From contig CALBST010000197.1 in NCBI GenBank assembly GCA_937967425.1, forward strand, positions 1-5,198: 5,198 nucleotides of DNA, in the 5' to 3' direction. Below, piece by piece: positions 5,191 to 5,198 of this stretch. The stretch comes from an uncultured Caulobacteraceae bacterium (lineage in GTDB: Bacteria; Pseudomonadota; Alphaproteobacteria; Caulobacterales; TH1-2). A program made the position numbers and the translations under genes. The notes beneath the pieces were generated by a model. The model saw only the letters and a program-made list of their open reading frames with translations. It did not search any database and was not told where the DNA came from. Within the stretch, counting starts at the first letter, position 1, and each line of letters opens with the position of its first letter.

Positions 5191-5198
5191 ATGACCCT
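5191..5198 (+). CDS. Probable start of a further downstream gene (partial)
   Basis: An ATG (5191-5193) directly abuts the epimerase stop TAG, and AGGG (5182-5185) lies 5 nt before it, a good ribosome binding site inside the end of the epimerase gene. This is the layout expected for the next gene of an operon translated in coupling with the epimerase. Only ATG ACC and two further bases are visible, so no product can be proposed and the call rests on the start signals alone. Confidence 0.35.

Overview
The window is GC-rich with codons strongly biased to G/C at third positions, and its proteins most resemble alphaproteobacterial versions of their families. A Caulobacterales/Hyphomonadales-like source would fit, but that finer placement is a guess from protein style; nothing here (no rRNA or marker gene) fixes the taxon. 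It looks like ordinary chromosome: no insertion sequence, CRISPR array, tRNA, phage gene or toxin-antitoxin pair is visible.

Layout from left to right. (1) Minus strand, 1-743: the N-terminal ~247 residues of a family-2 glycosyltransferase, cut off by the window edge. (2) Minus strand, 823-1455: a 210-residue protein of unknown function with one predicted membrane segment, a short helical region and a Glu/Ala/Pro-rich tail. (3) A 175-bp divergent intergenic region. (4) Plus strand, 1631-2809: a polytopic membrane protein of the O-antigen ligase/polymerase family. (5) Minus strand, 2790-4070: a TviB/WbpA-type UDP-sugar 6-dehydrogenase, whose 3' end overlaps the ligase 3' end by 20 bp. (6) A 109-bp divergent intergenic region. 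(7) Plus strand, 4180-5190: a UDP-glucuronate 4-epimerase-type SDR protein. (8) A probable further start codon directly after its stop, at 5191.

Together this is part of a surface-polysaccharide locus (O-antigen, capsule or exopolysaccharide). The dehydrogenase oxidises C6 of a UDP-sugar to give a UDP-uronic acid. The epimerase inverts C4 of a UDP-uronic acid (gluco to galacto). The glycosyltransferase adds a sugar to the growing unit on the cytoplasmic face, and the membrane protein joins or polymerises undecaprenyl-linked glycan on the periplasmic face. The product would therefore probably be an acidic glycan containing a galacturonic-type residue. The dehydrogenase looks like the HexNAc-specific branch while the epimerase looks like the non-acetylated GlcA branch, so they may or may not act in series.

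The orientation alternates (-,-,+,-,+), so this is not one operon; control must come from at least two divergent promoter regions. I see no clearly novel multi-gene system. The items most worth a second look are the mutually exclusive GC hairpins with a small overlapping ORF before the glycosyltransferase start, the unrecognised 210-residue membrane protein, and the dehydrogenase/epimerase pairing.
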